33,652 bases of DNA from Gemmatimonadales bacterium (GTDB lineage Bacteria > Gemmatimonadota > Gemmatimonadetes > Longimicrobiales > Gaopeijiaceae): assembly GCA_007692665.1 (NCBI GenBank), contig REBP01000079.1, positions 1-33,652 of the forward strand, read 5' to 3'. The position numbers and the translations under genes were made by a program. Under the pieces are notes generated by a model. The model saw only the letters and a list, made by a program, of their open reading frames with translations. It was not told where the DNA came from and did not search any database. Shown one piece after another: positions 24,153 through 33,497 of the stretch (the stretch's first letter is position 1; each line of letters begins with the position of its first letter).

Positions 24153-24752
24153 CTACCGTCCGGCGGGCAGCCGGTAGCGCACGCCCACGTCTGCCATCAT
24201 CTGCACGGTGGTGCGAGAGACCCCGCTCCCGAAGTCCGCGCCGTGGCGCAGGTACCGGACGCCCGGGGCAACGGAGAATCGGGACGACACGGGAATGTCC
24301 ACCGACAGGGCCGTGAACCAGCCGATGGAAGGGGCGGACACCGAAGTCAGGCGTGCCCCCTCGACGTCGGTCCACGCGGCACCGAGGATCTGCCGAGTGA
24401 CCCCCGCTCCGAGTCGCACGCCTCTCCAGTCGCCGGCCACCTCCGCCTCGATGCCGCTCCCCGAATAGCTGACCGGGGCCTGGGCGCAGATCCCGCCCTC
24501 GCACCCGAAGGAGGATTGCCCGTACCCCAGGCTCAGGACCAGCTGCTCGAGGGGTCGGAACCCCATGCGGATCCCCCAGTTTGCCCCGGCGGAACGGTCT
24601 CCTCCCGACGCAGAGCCATGGAATTCGCCCGTTCCGATCCCTCCCCGGAACTCCAGGTGAAAGGCTTCTCCGCCCGAAACGGGAGGGTCGGAGCGGTCCG
24701 CCGGAATGCCGACCATGGCCAGGGCCAGGAGCGCAGCCGCCAGGCTGGTCAC
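24153..24752 (-). CDS. Small outer-membrane beta-barrel protein, unknown function
   Basis: 199 residues from GTG 24752, overlapping the metallopeptidase stop as GTGA, so translation is probably coupled. A signal peptide (MTSLAAALLALAMVGIPADRS) is followed by alternating amphipathic strands (FHLEFRGGIGTGEFHG, NWGIRMGFRPLEQLVLSLGYG, GIEAEVAGDWRGVRLGAGV, FSVAPGVRYLRHGADFG, MADVGVRYRLP). It resembles the broad OMP_b-brl family of 8-strand barrels. Two cysteines (CEGGIC) may form a disulphide in an external loop. Its place after the peptidase suggests a surface or anchoring accessory, but no function can be named. Confidence 0.72.
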   Translation of the reverse strand: MTSLAAALLALAMVGIPADRSDPPVSGGEAFHLEFRGGIGTGEFHGSASGGDRSAGANWGIRMGFRPLEQLVLSLGYGQSSFGCEGGICAQAPVSYSGSGIEAEVAGDWRGVRLGAGVTRQILGAAWTDVEGARLTSVSAPSIGWFTALSVDIPVSSRFSVAPGVRYLRHGADFGSGVSRTTVQMMADVGVRYRLPAGR

Positions 24753-26947
24753 CGTGGGCCTCCCCGGGGGTCGCCGGGCGAGCCGGTCCGAACGGGAACG
24801 CGGACCCTGTGGCTGCGCACACCGTCCGCCACCTCCACATCCAGTTCGGGGGCGGAGGTGGACAGGGTGGCGGTCCCGTGCCGGACGAGCGCCACCACCC
24901 GGCCGGTGGCCGGATTTCGCACCACGAGAAGCGGTGCACGCGTCGCATCCCAGGAAAGGGTCACGGTGGGCTCGCTGCCGGAACCGCCCGGCCCCAGGGG
25001 CGACAGCCCCGAAGCGGGGCGGGTGGCGCGGATCTCCGCCGCGTCGAGCGGCGCGCGAACGGAGGCCCCGGAGGCGCCGGGAGCAGGGGCAGGGGCGGGA
25101 GCGGGCGCGGGCGCGGCGTCGAAACTCGACATCCCGGGGCTGCCTCCCGCGGCCAGGGCGGAGGAGCGAACGGCGTCGACCCCCGGGCCCTGCAACCGAA
25201 GCTCGGCGAGGGCGGCGCGGGACCCGCTGTCGAGGGAGAGGGTGAAGGCGAAGTGTCGTTCGTCCCCGTCGCCTTCGGACACGGGCTCTGCCCCGAAGGA
25301 GGTCGAGAAGAGGACGGCCCCCCGGTCATCGATTCCCACGAGGCGGTAGGGTCCCGGGCGGGGGGGCTCGCCGGCAGTCGTCACGGCAAGCGCGGGTTCA
25401 ATGACGGCGTCGCCTCCGCGGATGCGGCCCCAGAGCAGCAGTCCTTCCCCTTGTCCGCCGCCCCCGGCTGGCGACAGGACCGCCCGGTTCGACCCGCCGG
25501 CCCGGAAGGCCAGAACCGCCAGGTAGGTGTAGTCGCTGATCCAGCGGGGATGACAGTACCCCATGAGGTCGGCGATCCCGGGTTCCACCGCACGCATGGA
25601 GGCGAGGTCGACCCCGTGGACGCCGATCCGGCCCTGGCTGTGGGGGAAGCCCTGGTCCGGGTTCCCGGGGCCGCCGCAGGGAGCATGAAGGCGCCCGAAG
25701 TTGTGGCCGAGCTCGTGCGCCACCGTCCAGTTCGCGGCGGGGAGTGCGTCGTAGGAGAGGGCCGCCGGAAACCCGACGTAACCCAGCCCGGCCCAGTGCG
25801 CGATCCGCCGCACGATGCCGTGGTAGTAGGCGGTCTCGCCGTCGAGGGTGCGAAGGATCCGGATCTCGTTCAGGATCTGGTTCCATCCGGCCTGGGTCGA
25901 GGTGGACGCGCTGGAGGTGTAGGTCTCCCGCACGTCCACCTCGATTTCGTTCAGCGGATAGACCGCCCGGGTGGCCGCCATGAACTGTTCGACGTTGCCG
26001 GACGACACGCTGGCCACTGGAGCGTCGGGCTGGTTCACCGGAACGAACCGGATCCGGAAGGGCGGGACCCGGCGGACATCCAGGGTCAGGCTCCCCGATT
26101 CGGGGAACCGGGTCACGCTTTCACCCGACAGTCGCAGCGTTCCGGCGGAGACGGTCTCGATGACCATGGACACGCCCGGCTCCAGCAGGCTGCCCGGGAC
26201 CGGGAGGTTGAAGCTGCGGGTGAACTCGCCCTCGTCGGCCTCCACCGGGATCCCGTCCAGGGCGGGGCTGACGAGGGTCGCCGTCTCCACCCCGTTTCGG
26301 AAGAAGCGCACCCGGACACCGGGCTGAAAGAAGTTCGCCTGGTCGGCGGTGACGAACACCCGGAGGAGTCCGCCCCGGCCGGCCACGAGGGGCACGGACC
26401 CGTCCCACCGCTGGATCGCCTGCGTGAGGTACGCGTGGGTCTGCGTCCGGACGCTCTCCGGGTTGACGCGCAGCGAGACACTGCCGAACTGGTCGCCGAT
26501 GCTGGCCCCAAGGGTCACATGACCGGGTCCGACGGCCTGGAGGCGGTTGCCCCGCACCTCGAGAACGCCCCGGTTGGTGGAGGTCCAGGTGGGCTGGGCC
26601 CAGGGCGGCAGGTTCTCGATGGCCCGCCCATGCTGGTCAAGGAGGGTGACCCGGACCGGGGTGTCTCCGCCCACCGTGAGGAGATCGTCCTGCACCGAGA
26701 GTTCGAGCGCCGAAGGGATCTGCTCGTCGCCGGGGGCGAGGAAGGGCAGATCGGAGCAGCCGATTGCTCCGAGGCCCAGGGCGCACAGGGCGCCAGCGGC
26801 GACCAGGGCCCGAGCGGCAGTTCGAGGGGCAGATCCGGGAAACGAGGACAAGGCAGGTCGGGGTGGGAGGACCGGAGGAGACCCCGATCCTGCGTGCGAG
26901 GCGATGTGAAACCATGGAGCGAGCGGGGTCGGCGAGGGCTCTTCCAT
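24749..26947 (-). CDS. Lipoprotein zinc metallopeptidase (metzincin, M66-like) with BIG2 domain
   Basis: 732 residues from ATG 26947. The lipobox LGAIGC places the lipid cysteine at C64. The 63-residue leader is long, so a later start such as TTG at the L of PALSSF is possible. Residues about 78-160 are a bacterial Ig-like (BIG2) domain (LELSVQDDLLTVGGDTPVRV, TSTNRGVLEVRGNRLQAVGP). The catalytic domain has the extended zinc motif HELGHNFGRLH (H411, E412, H415, H421) and a probable Met-turn at ADLMGYC (M462), diagnostic for metzincins. The HELGHN form and HAPCGG context resemble peptidase M66-type secreted proteases. A PAPAPAPAPAPG linker separates a C-terminal beta-rich domain. It lies 36 bp after the gamma-glutamyltransferase gene, likely as part of one operon with SusCD. 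It should be anchored in the outer membrane; exposure to outside or periplasm is unknown. Confidence 0.85.
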   Translation of the reverse strand: MEEPSPTPLAPWFHIASHAGSGSPPVLPPRPALSSFPGSAPRTAARALVAAGALCALGLGAIGCSDLPFLAPGDEQIPSALELSVQDDLLTVGGDTPVRVTLLDQHGRAIENLPPWAQPTWTSTNRGVLEVRGNRLQAVGPGHVTLGASIGDQFGSVSLRVNPESVRTQTHAYLTQAIQRWDGSVPLVAGRGGLLRVFVTADQANFFQPGVRVRFFRNGVETATLVSPALDGIPVEADEGEFTRSFNLPVPGSLLEPGVSMVIETVSAGTLRLSGESVTRFPESGSLTLDVRRVPPFRIRFVPVNQPDAPVASVSSGNVEQFMAATRAVYPLNEIEVDVRETYTSSASTSTQAGWNQILNEIRILRTLDGETAYYHGIVRRIAHWAGLGYVGFPAALSYDALPAANWTVAHELGHNFGRLHAPCGGPGNPDQGFPHSQGRIGVHGVDLASMRAVEPGIADLMGYCHPRWISDYTYLAVLAFRAGGSNRAVLSPAGGGGQGEGLLLWGRIRGGDAVIEPALAVTTAGEPPRPGPYRLVGIDDRGAVLFSTSFGAEPVSEGDGDERHFAFTLSLDSGSRAALAELRLQGPGVDAVRSSALAAGGSPGMSSFDAAPAPAPAPAPAPGASGASVRAPLDAAEIRATRPASGLSPLGPGGSGSEPTVTLSWDATRAPLLVVRNPATGRVVALVRHGTATLSTSAPELDVEVADGVRSHRVRVPVRTGSPGDPRGGPR

Positions 26948-26983
26948 GCTACCCCGCCAACCCCGTCTCGGACCACCCCCGCG

Positions 26984-28867
26984 TCAGCGCCCCATCACGA
27001 CGCCCTCGCGCCGTGGGTCGGCCCCGCCGAAGAACCCTCCTCCGGGAAGGACCTGGATCCCCTGGAGTCCGCTCGTGAGATCGCCTTCGCGGATCTCGTG
27101 GCCCCGGGCGCGGAGCGCCTCGATGACCGCGTCGGGAAAGCGCCCGGCCTCCAGTGTCGAGGGGCCGTTGGAATTCGTGAAGTTGGGAAGGTTGATGGCC
27201 TCCTGCGCGTTCAGATCCCAGGCGAGCATCCCCACCAGCGCCTTGGCGACGTAGTGGATGATGGCCGCGCCGCCGGGCGACCCCACCGTGGCGACGAACG
27301 CCCCCGTCTCGCGGTCGAAGACCAGGGTCGGGGTCATGCTGGAGCGGGGGCGCTTGCCCGCCTCCACCCGGTTGGCGAGGGGGAGGCCGTCCGCATCGCG
27401 GGGCGTGAGGGAGAAGTCGGTGAGTTCGTTGTTGAGGTGGAACCCGCCGGGCAGCCCGGTCCCGCCGTCGGACATGATGCGGGCGCCGAACCCGGACTCG
27501 ATGGTCGTGGTCATGGAGACGGCGTTCCCGTCGGCATCCACGATGGAGATGTGGCTTGTTCCCGCCTCGGGCTGGGTCGGCTGAAGGCCGAAGGCCGTGG
27601 AGAGCGCGCCGGGGTTCCCGGCCCGGGCCGTGCCCATGCTGCGGCTCCCGACCAGCTCCGCCCGGCTCGCCAGGTAGTCCGGGTCCAGGAGACTCTCCCA
27701 GCTTCGGGCCGGGGGATCCACGAAGAGGCCGTCCCCCACGAACCGTGCGCGATCGGCGAAGGCGAGCTTGGCGGCCTCGAGGTAGCGGTGGAGCCACTCC
27801 GCCGAGGGGATGCCGTCCTCCAGCCCCGGCGCGCCAGCGCGGGCGTCCGGCCCGGGGCCCTCCCCTGCCGCTGCCTCGAGATGGTCCAGGATGCCCAGCA
27901 TCTGCATCACCGCCAGGTGCCCCGAGGAGGGCGGAGGGAAACCGCACAGCGTCCAGTCGCGCCACGGGGTGCAGATGGCGTCCCGCCCGAAGTCCTGCTC
28001 GGGGTAGGCCGCCAGGTCCGAGGCGCGGAGGGTGCCCGGGCGCTCCGGGTGGCCCTGGACCCGTGCTTCGATGTCTTCGGCAATCGCGCCGTGGTAGAAT
28101 GCCTGCACGCCCTCGTCCGCCACCTGCCGGAGCACTGCGGCCAGGGCCGGGTTCCGCAGGTTGTAGCCGACCGGATGCGGGTTCAGGTCCTCGTCGTAGT
28201 AGAGGGCCCGGGCGATGGGATCGCGCCGCAGGTCGGTATCTTCCTCGAGGATCAGGTTGAGGCGCGGGCTCAGCGAGAACCCCTGTTCGGCCAGCGTGAT
28301 GGCGGGGGTGAAGAGGTCGGCCCAGGGGAGTCGACCATGGGCGGCATGGGCCACTTCCAGCATGGCCAGCAGCCCGGGAACGCCAACGGAGAGTCCGCTG
28401 GCCCGGGCTTCCGAGAACGGGTACGGCGACCCGTCGGCCCGGATGAAGAGGTTCTCGTCGGCGCCGGCCGGGGCCACTTCCCGCCCGTCGTAGGCAGCGA
28501 TCTCCGAACCGTCCCAGTTCATCAGGAAGGCGCCCCCCCCGATGCCGCTGGACTGGGGCTCCACCAGCGTCAGCACCATCTGCACGGCGATGGCCGCATC
28601 CACCGCGGTCCCGCCTGCGACGAGCACCTGGTAGCCGGCGTCGGTGGCCAGCGGGTTCGCCGCGGCGACTGCGAATTCCGACGTGGTCCAGCCCGGCTTC
28701 TCCTGGTAGCCGGTGGCGATCTCGGGCTGGACGGGCACCTCGTAGCCTACCCCGGTGGAACGGTCGGCGGTCTCGGCGGGGGCGCACGCTGCCAGGGCAA
28801 CGGTGCCGGCAGCGAACAGGGCACCGAAGCGCGACAGGGAAAAGGGCAGGAAGAACGGATTCGGCAC
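26984..28867 (-). CDS. ggt: Gamma-glutamyltransferase, lipoprotein form
   Basis: 627 residues from GTG 28867, which has GGAG 6 bases upstream and opens a lipoprotein signal (FGALFAAGTVALAACAP, C28); a longer ATG start at 28954 gives only low-complexity residues. The Ntn-hydrolase landmarks are present: AVAAANPLATDAGYQVLVAGG, SSGIGGGAFLMNWDG, SGLSVGVPGLLAML, the autoprocessing/catalytic threonine T437 in EAGTSHISIVDADGNAVSMT, then SGFGARIMSDGGTGLPGGFH and the late glycine motif VGSPGGAAI. GGT cleaves itself into two chains before T437 and removes gamma-glutamyl groups from glutathione and related peptides. Soluble periplasmic GGT is usual in bacteria; lipid anchoring here suits a role beside SusCD at the outer membrane. 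Confidence 0.93.
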   Translation of the reverse strand: MPNPFFLPFSLSRFGALFAAGTVALAACAPAETADRSTGVGYEVPVQPEIATGYQEKPGWTTSEFAVAAANPLATDAGYQVLVAGGTAVDAAIAVQMVLTLVEPQSSGIGGGAFLMNWDGSEIAAYDGREVAPAGADENLFIRADGSPYPFSEARASGLSVGVPGLLAMLEVAHAAHGRLPWADLFTPAITLAEQGFSLSPRLNLILEEDTDLRRDPIARALYYDEDLNPHPVGYNLRNPALAAVLRQVADEGVQAFYHGAIAEDIEARVQGHPERPGTLRASDLAAYPEQDFGRDAICTPWRDWTLCGFPPPSSGHLAVMQMLGILDHLEAAAGEGPGPDARAGAPGLEDGIPSAEWLHRYLEAAKLAFADRARFVGDGLFVDPPARSWESLLDPDYLASRAELVGSRSMGTARAGNPGALSTAFGLQPTQPEAGTSHISIVDADGNAVSMTTTIESGFGARIMSDGGTGLPGGFHLNNELTDFSLTPRDADGLPLANRVEAGKRPRSSMTPTLVFDRETGAFVATVGSPGGAAIIHYVAKALVGMLAWDLNAQEAINLPNFTNSNGPSTLEAGRFPDAVIEALRARGHEIREGDLTSGLQGIQVLPGGGFFGGADPRREGVVMGR

Positions 28868-29095
28868 GGATGGCTCCGGGTCCGGGGGGCGAACGCACCG
28901 TCCGGCGGCGGGCCGGCGCGGCGGTGGTGCCCTGGCTGGTCGGGGGAAAGCCAATGTGGGACGAGCGCGCGCGCAGGGGAAGCCCCGGGACGGCGCCGGG
29001 GAAGCGTTCGGAGTCCCGGCAGGACGGCTCCGACCCGGAGGCGCGGCGGGCGCATCCGGGCCGGAGGTGAAAGGTTCGCGGTCGCGAGGGCCGGG

Positions 29096-30490
29096 TCAGG
29101 CGTCGCGGTTGAGGCAGGCGGTGAAGTTGGGGTTGTTCTGCTCGTCCACCGGAACCGGGAAGTTCACGTCGGTTCCGTAGGTCCCGCCCTTGAAATAGCT
29201 GCCGGTGGGGAAGACGGATTCGGCGTCCCGGTTGTACTGCCTGACCAGTCGCCGGAGGTCACCCAGCCGGTGACCCGTCTGCCAGAGCCAGAAGGCACGC
29301 TCCTGGAAGTGCAGGTCCACGGCGCCGTCGGGCCCGTTCAGGTCGTCCTGTCCGACGGGCGCGAGGCCCTCGGTGGCGCGCAGGTCGTTGTGGATCTGGA
29401 GAAACGCCCCCGTGTTGCCCGCAGCGAGGGCGGCTTCGGCCTCGATGAGGCGTGCCTCGATGCCGGTGGCGACCGGCACGTTGGCGGTGTTGGACGCATA
29501 CTTCCTCTGGCTGTACTGGACCGACGTCTGGTCGAAGCCGAATCCGTCCTGGAACCAGACGACCCTCGGGTCACCGGCCCGGATCACGTTGCCGGCAGCG
29601 TCGACCTCGGTCCCCATCGTCCGATAGGGAAGCCCGTTACCTCCGGCCTGGTCCGCGATCCTCCACCGCTTCACGCTGTTCACGAAGTTCCAGATCCCGT
29701 TCCACTGCCGCGTCGTGGCGTTGCTGTGGATGACCTGGAACACGAAGCCGGTGGGCACGTCGGCCACGGCGGCAGCCGCCTCGTCGTACCGGTTCAGATT
29801 GAGAAGTGCACGCCCCAGGCCGACCGCGGCCGCATTGGCCTCCAGCGTTGCCCCCGCCTCGGCGGCAATGGAAGCGCCCGCCGTGAACCAGTCGACGGCG
29901 CCCTCGAAGATTTCCTCCGTGGTCCGGGGCTCCCCGAAGACCTCGGGCTCCCCGATGGGCAGGTCGCTCATGGGCACGCCGGAGCAATACATCTCGCCAA
30001 AGGCGTTGTGCATCAGACCGGCGAGCACGCTGGCCTCCGCATGGGGGCGCGTACCGGGATCGTTCAGCTCGAAGAGTCCCGCCGCTCGTTCAGCGGCGGC
30101 CCGGCCCCGGTGCATCAGTCGGAAGGTGGTCTGGGCCGTGGCGTTGTCCACGCGCACGCGCCGCTGATCCACCTCCTCGCGGGTCGGGAAGCTCCCCGAC
30201 GCCTGGTACTCGTCGGTCAGGAGCCCGCTCATGAGGATGTAGGAATTGTCCTGTCCCGTGGCGCTTCCCGAGTACCCCACCTGGAATTCCCCGATGGCGT
30301 GCGCACGCACCGCGGGGAGGTTTTCGGGGTCGAGAATGTCGTCGGCCGTGGCCGTCTGGGGGTCCTGCACGCCGAGAATCGTGTCATCGAGATCGCATCC
30401 GGCCAGGAGAAGAAGCACGGCGAGCGCGGGGAGGATCCCCGCGACACCAGGCTTCCGGCCCGTCCGGCAGTTGTCATGGATGTGTCGCAT
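29096..30490 (-). CDS. SusD/RagB-family nutrient-binding lipoprotein
   Basis: 464 residues from ATG 30490, with GGAG about 8 bases upstream, 19 bp after the SusC stop. Lipobox LLAGC (C32). SusD features: N-terminal LDDTILGVQDPQTATADDI; helical TPR-like region (RGRAAAERAAGLFEL, VLAGLMHNAFGEMYCSGV, SIAAEAGATLEANAAAVGLG); and C-terminal ERAFWLWQTGHRLGDLRRLVRQY, the region that normally packs on the SusC barrel. SusD proteins bind the ligand at the cell surface and cap the SusC transporter. A 228-bp gap follows before ggt, with no gene and only a short TCGC/GCGA hairpin (29076-29087). Confidence 0.93.
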   Translation of the reverse strand: MRHIHDNCRTGRKPGVAGILPALAVLLLLAGCDLDDTILGVQDPQTATADDILDPENLPAVRAHAIGEFQVGYSGSATGQDNSYILMSGLLTDEYQASGSFPTREEVDQRRVRVDNATAQTTFRLMHRGRAAAERAAGLFELNDPGTRPHAEASVLAGLMHNAFGEMYCSGVPMSDLPIGEPEVFGEPRTTEEIFEGAVDWFTAGASIAAEAGATLEANAAAVGLGRALLNLNRYDEAAAAVADVPTGFVFQVIHSNATTRQWNGIWNFVNSVKRWRIADQAGGNGLPYRTMGTEVDAAGNVIRAGDPRVVWFQDGFGFDQTSVQYSQRKYASNTANVPVATGIEARLIEAEAALAAGNTGAFLQIHNDLRATEGLAPVGQDDLNGPDGAVDLHFQERAFWLWQTGHRLGDLRRLVRQYNRDAESVFPTGSYFKGGTYGTDVNFPVPVDEQNNPNFTACLNRDA

Positions 30491-30509
30491 TTTCGTGTCT
30501 CCGTCGGAA

Positions 30510-33497
30510 TCAGAAGTTCAGGCTCACGCGTGCGGTCCATTGGCGAAGCGGAGGCTGCGTCAGGAAATCGGCCGTCGAGAAGTTGGCCTGCCCCGCGAAG
30601 TTGACCTCGGGGTCGAAGCCCGTGTAGTCGGTCCAGGTGGCCAGGTTGCGACCTGACACCGTGATCGCCATTCCGGAGACTCCGAACCGCTCCACCCGCT
30701 GCTGGGGCACCATGAACGTCAGGCTGAGTTCACGAAGCTTGGTGAAGTCCGCGCGCTCGAAGTACGAGCCCCGCGCACCCATCCGCGCTGCGACGCTTCG
30801 GGCCTGGCCCTCGGGATCCGACGCTGGGTCGAACGCCTCGCGGCAGTTCAGAAACGCGGATCCGCAGCGGAAGAACCGCGTGCTGTTGTTCATCCAGTGG
30901 CCGCCCTGGTGATCCAGGAGCGTGGAAACCCGGAACATGTCGAAGAGTGTGAAGTCCATTGAAAGCGCGATCTCTCGCGTCGGCATGGACGGTCCGAAGA
31001 ACTCCTCTTCCTCGCTGAGCGTAACGTCGGCGGAAGTGACGATGCCGTCTTCCGGAACGTTGAAGTCGATGAGACGCAGGCCCCACATGCCGCCCAGGGG
31101 GTACCCCTCCTGGTGACGCTGGGAGTCGCCCCCGAGACCGAAGATGATCGGCTCGACGTCCCCCAGGTCGGTCAGTTCGTTCTCGGTGTAGGAGCCCGAG
31201 AGCGACGCGTTCCAGCTGAACCCGTCCCGCTCGACCAGGCTGACCCCGATCACGCCTTCGACTCCGGCGTTCCGTACTTCACCGATGTTCTCGAACCGGG
31301 TGACCGTGGCGCCCAGGGACGGGGCGAGCCGGCGCTGGACGAGGGCGTCCCGCGACCGCTTCGTGAAATAGGTCAGCTCGAGGCCGACTCGGTCCTCCAT
31401 GAACCCGGTATCGAACCCGAATTCGAACTCCGTCGAGATCTCGGGACGGAGGTCGGGGTTCCCCGCGCCACCCACCGAGAAGCCCGGCACGTTCTGGTCA
31501 TCGACGTTCACCGTCTCCGGCGTGAAATAGAGGATGGCGTCCCGGAACCCCGGGCGCAGTCCGGACCGTCCGAAGGCGGCGCGGACCCGGAACATGTCCA
31601 TGGCGTCCGCCGCCGGGAACCAGCCCTCTTCGCTCAGGACCCACGAGGCACTTGCCGACGGGTAGAAGATGAGGTCCAGCTGGTCGCCGAAGGAATTGTC
31701 GTCGTCGGCGCGAATCGCGGCGTTCAGGAAGATGCGGTCGTTGAAGGCCAGTCGCTGCTCGATGGCGGCCCCCACGGTCCTGAGGTCCGAGAACTGCTCG
31801 CTTACCGCGAAGTTGTCACTGGCGGCCAGGAGCGACCGCGTTCCGGGGAGCAGCCCGCTCGCCGAGGCGTAGGTGCCCTCGAACACGTCGCGCGTGAACT
31901 CTGCGCTCAGCCCGGTGCTCGCCCGGATCGTCGGAGACAGTTCGTAGGATGCACGCCCGACGGCGTTCCAGGTGTAGTTGCTGACGTTGATCCGGTTGGA
32001 CGTCCGGGTGCCGGTGGGCAACTGGGCCCCGAAGAAGATCGTGTTCGGGGGGGTGAACTCCTCGTCCTCGCGGTTCACCAGGTCCATGCCGGCCGTGCTC
32101 GAGACCGAGAGCCACTGCAGGGGCTGCCAGTCGGCACGCAGACTTCCCATCAGGCGCCCGACGGTCTGGCCGGTCTCCATCAGGTTCAGGTTTTCAGGGC
32201 TGGTGAGGACGTAGCCTCGGCTTTCGCCCGGTCCATCGATGGGGTTGCCCAGGAGTGCGCCCGAAATGAGCCCGAGCGTGTTGTTGTCATTCTGGGGGAG
32301 CCAGGTCTCGTTCGTCACGTAGCCGGTGCTCACGGCCACGTTCAGGTCCTCCCGAATCTGGCCCTGGAAGTTTGCACGCAGGTTGGCGGCCTGACGGGTG
32401 TTGACCTCGAAGACCCCCTGCTCGTCGGAGAAGTCCCCGGAGAGGAAGTACTGGAAATCGGCCGTCCCGCCTGAAACGTTGAGCCCGTAGCGCTGCCGGT
32501 TTCCGGTCTGCACGGCGCCCGTTTCCTCGATGGGATTCCACACGGCCAGGGAGTCCTGCTGGCAGACGCCCTCCGCCTGCTGGAGCAGCGTGCACCCCAA
32601 CGTGGGGCTCCCGTCGACGGTGGTCCACGCACCCCAGTTGGCCGGGTAGGTCGTGGGGTCCTCCATGACACCCAGCTCCGAGTAAACCGTCCACCGGGCG
32701 TCGCCTGCAAGGCCCCGCCGCGTGGTGATCTGGAGGACGCCGTTCGCGCCGGCGGTGCCATACAGCGCCGCGGCAGCCGGCCCCTTCACGATCTCGATGC
32801 TCTCGATGTCTTCGGGGTTCAGGTCCTCGAACCGGGAGAAGCCCTGGCCACCCACCCCGATGGAGGTGGACATGGGGCTGTTGTCCATGCGAACACCGTC
32901 GACCACGATCAGGGGTTCGTTGGAAAGGGACACGCTGTTCGCTCCGCGGATGCGGATGCGTGCGCCCGTTCCCACGGTTCCCCCGGAGGAGCCCACGGTC
33001 ACACCCGCCGCACGCCCCTGGAGCATGTCGGAGAAAGTCTGAATGGCGGGCAGCTCGATGTCGTCGGTACTGATCCGCGCGGTGACGTTGCCGATTTCCC
33101 TGCGCACCCGCTGCTCACCGAAGGCCGTCACCGTGATGCCCTCCAGTCCGATTGCATCCTGCCGGAGCTGGAAGTTCACGTCGTGCGTCTGGCCCGCCAT
33201 GACGACGACTTCCTGCGTCGCCGTGGCATAGCCGATGAACGTGGCGCGGATGCGCTGTTCCCCGGCCGGGGCGTTCGAGAGGGTGAAGTTGCCCTGAGGC
33301 CCGGTCAACGTTCCGAGCTGGGTGCCGGCAATCGTCACCTGGGCGCCGGCAAGCGGCTGGCCGGTGCCCTGTGCAATCACGGTACCGCGCACGATGCCCG
33401 TGTCCTGCGCGACGGCAGGGGCGGCCCCGAAAAGGAGGGTCAGGCCCAGGAGCGCGCATGCACGCCCCGGGAATGTCCGATCACGAGAGTGACTCAT
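30510..33497 (-). CDS. SusC/RagA-family TonB-linked outer-membrane transporter
   Basis: 995 residues from ATG 33497 with a strong AGGAGA ribosome-binding site 5 bases upstream. Signal peptide to about residue 31 (LLFGAAPAVAQ). Residues 33-115 are the carboxypeptidase-regulatory-like domain (GIVRGTVIAQGTGQPLAGAQ, GNFTLSNAPAGEQRIRATFI). Then come the SusC region ITVTAFGEQRVRREIGNVTA, the plug (FSDMLQGRAAGVTVGSSGG, RIRIRGANSVSLSNEPLIVV, SIEIVKGPAAAALYGTAGANG) and a long barrel ending WTARVSLNF. Directly followed by SusD. In this family the paired lipoprotein and the neighbouring hydrolases indicate the substrate. Here they are a gamma-glutamyltransferase and a metallopeptidase, so peptides rather than glycans are the likely cargo (inference). 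Confidence 0.95.
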   Translation of the reverse strand: MSHSRDRTFPGRACALLGLTLLFGAAPAVAQDTGIVRGTVIAQGTGQPLAGAQVTIAGTQLGTLTGPQGNFTLSNAPAGEQRIRATFIGYATATQEVVVMAGQTHDVNFQLRQDAIGLEGITVTAFGEQRVRREIGNVTARISTDDIELPAIQTFSDMLQGRAAGVTVGSSGGTVGTGARIRIRGANSVSLSNEPLIVVDGVRMDNSPMSTSIGVGGQGFSRFEDLNPEDIESIEIVKGPAAAALYGTAGANGVLQITTRRGLAGDARWTVYSELGVMEDPTTYPANWGAWTTVDGSPTLGCTLLQQAEGVCQQDSLAVWNPIEETGAVQTGNRQRYGLNVSGGTADFQYFLSGDFSDEQGVFEVNTRQAANLRANFQGQIREDLNVAVSTGYVTNETWLPQNDNNTLGLISGALLGNPIDGPGESRGYVLTSPENLNLMETGQTVGRLMGSLRADWQPLQWLSVSSTAGMDLVNREDEEFTPPNTIFFGAQLPTGTRTSNRINVSNYTWNAVGRASYELSPTIRASTGLSAEFTRDVFEGTYASASGLLPGTRSLLAASDNFAVSEQFSDLRTVGAAIEQRLAFNDRIFLNAAIRADDDNSFGDQLDLIFYPSASASWVLSEEGWFPAADAMDMFRVRAAFGRSGLRPGFRDAILYFTPETVNVDDQNVPGFSVGGAGNPDLRPEISTEFEFGFDTGFMEDRVGLELTYFTKRSRDALVQRRLAPSLGATVTRFENIGEVRNAGVEGVIGVSLVERDGFSWNASLSGSYTENELTDLGDVEPIIFGLGGDSQRHQEGYPLGGMWGLRLIDFNVPEDGIVTSADVTLSEEEEFFGPSMPTREIALSMDFTLFDMFRVSTLLDHQGGHWMNNSTRFFRCGSAFLNCREAFDPASDPEGQARSVAARMGARGSYFERADFTKLRELSLTFMVPQQRVERFGVSGMAITVSGRNLATWTDYTGFDPEVNFAGQANFSTADFLTQPPLRQWTARVSLNF

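Noticed and set aside
29076-29087. TCGC/GCGA hairpin just after the SusD stop as a terminator.
   Set aside because: Only four pairs and no T-run; not distinguishable from chance at this GC.
24581-30604. A 2007-codon plus-strand open frame.
   Set aside because: It lies antisense to SusD, GGT and the metallopeptidase, all recognisable on the minus strand. Its sequence is low-complexity Gly/Arg/Pro with no motif, as expected from high-GC shadows.
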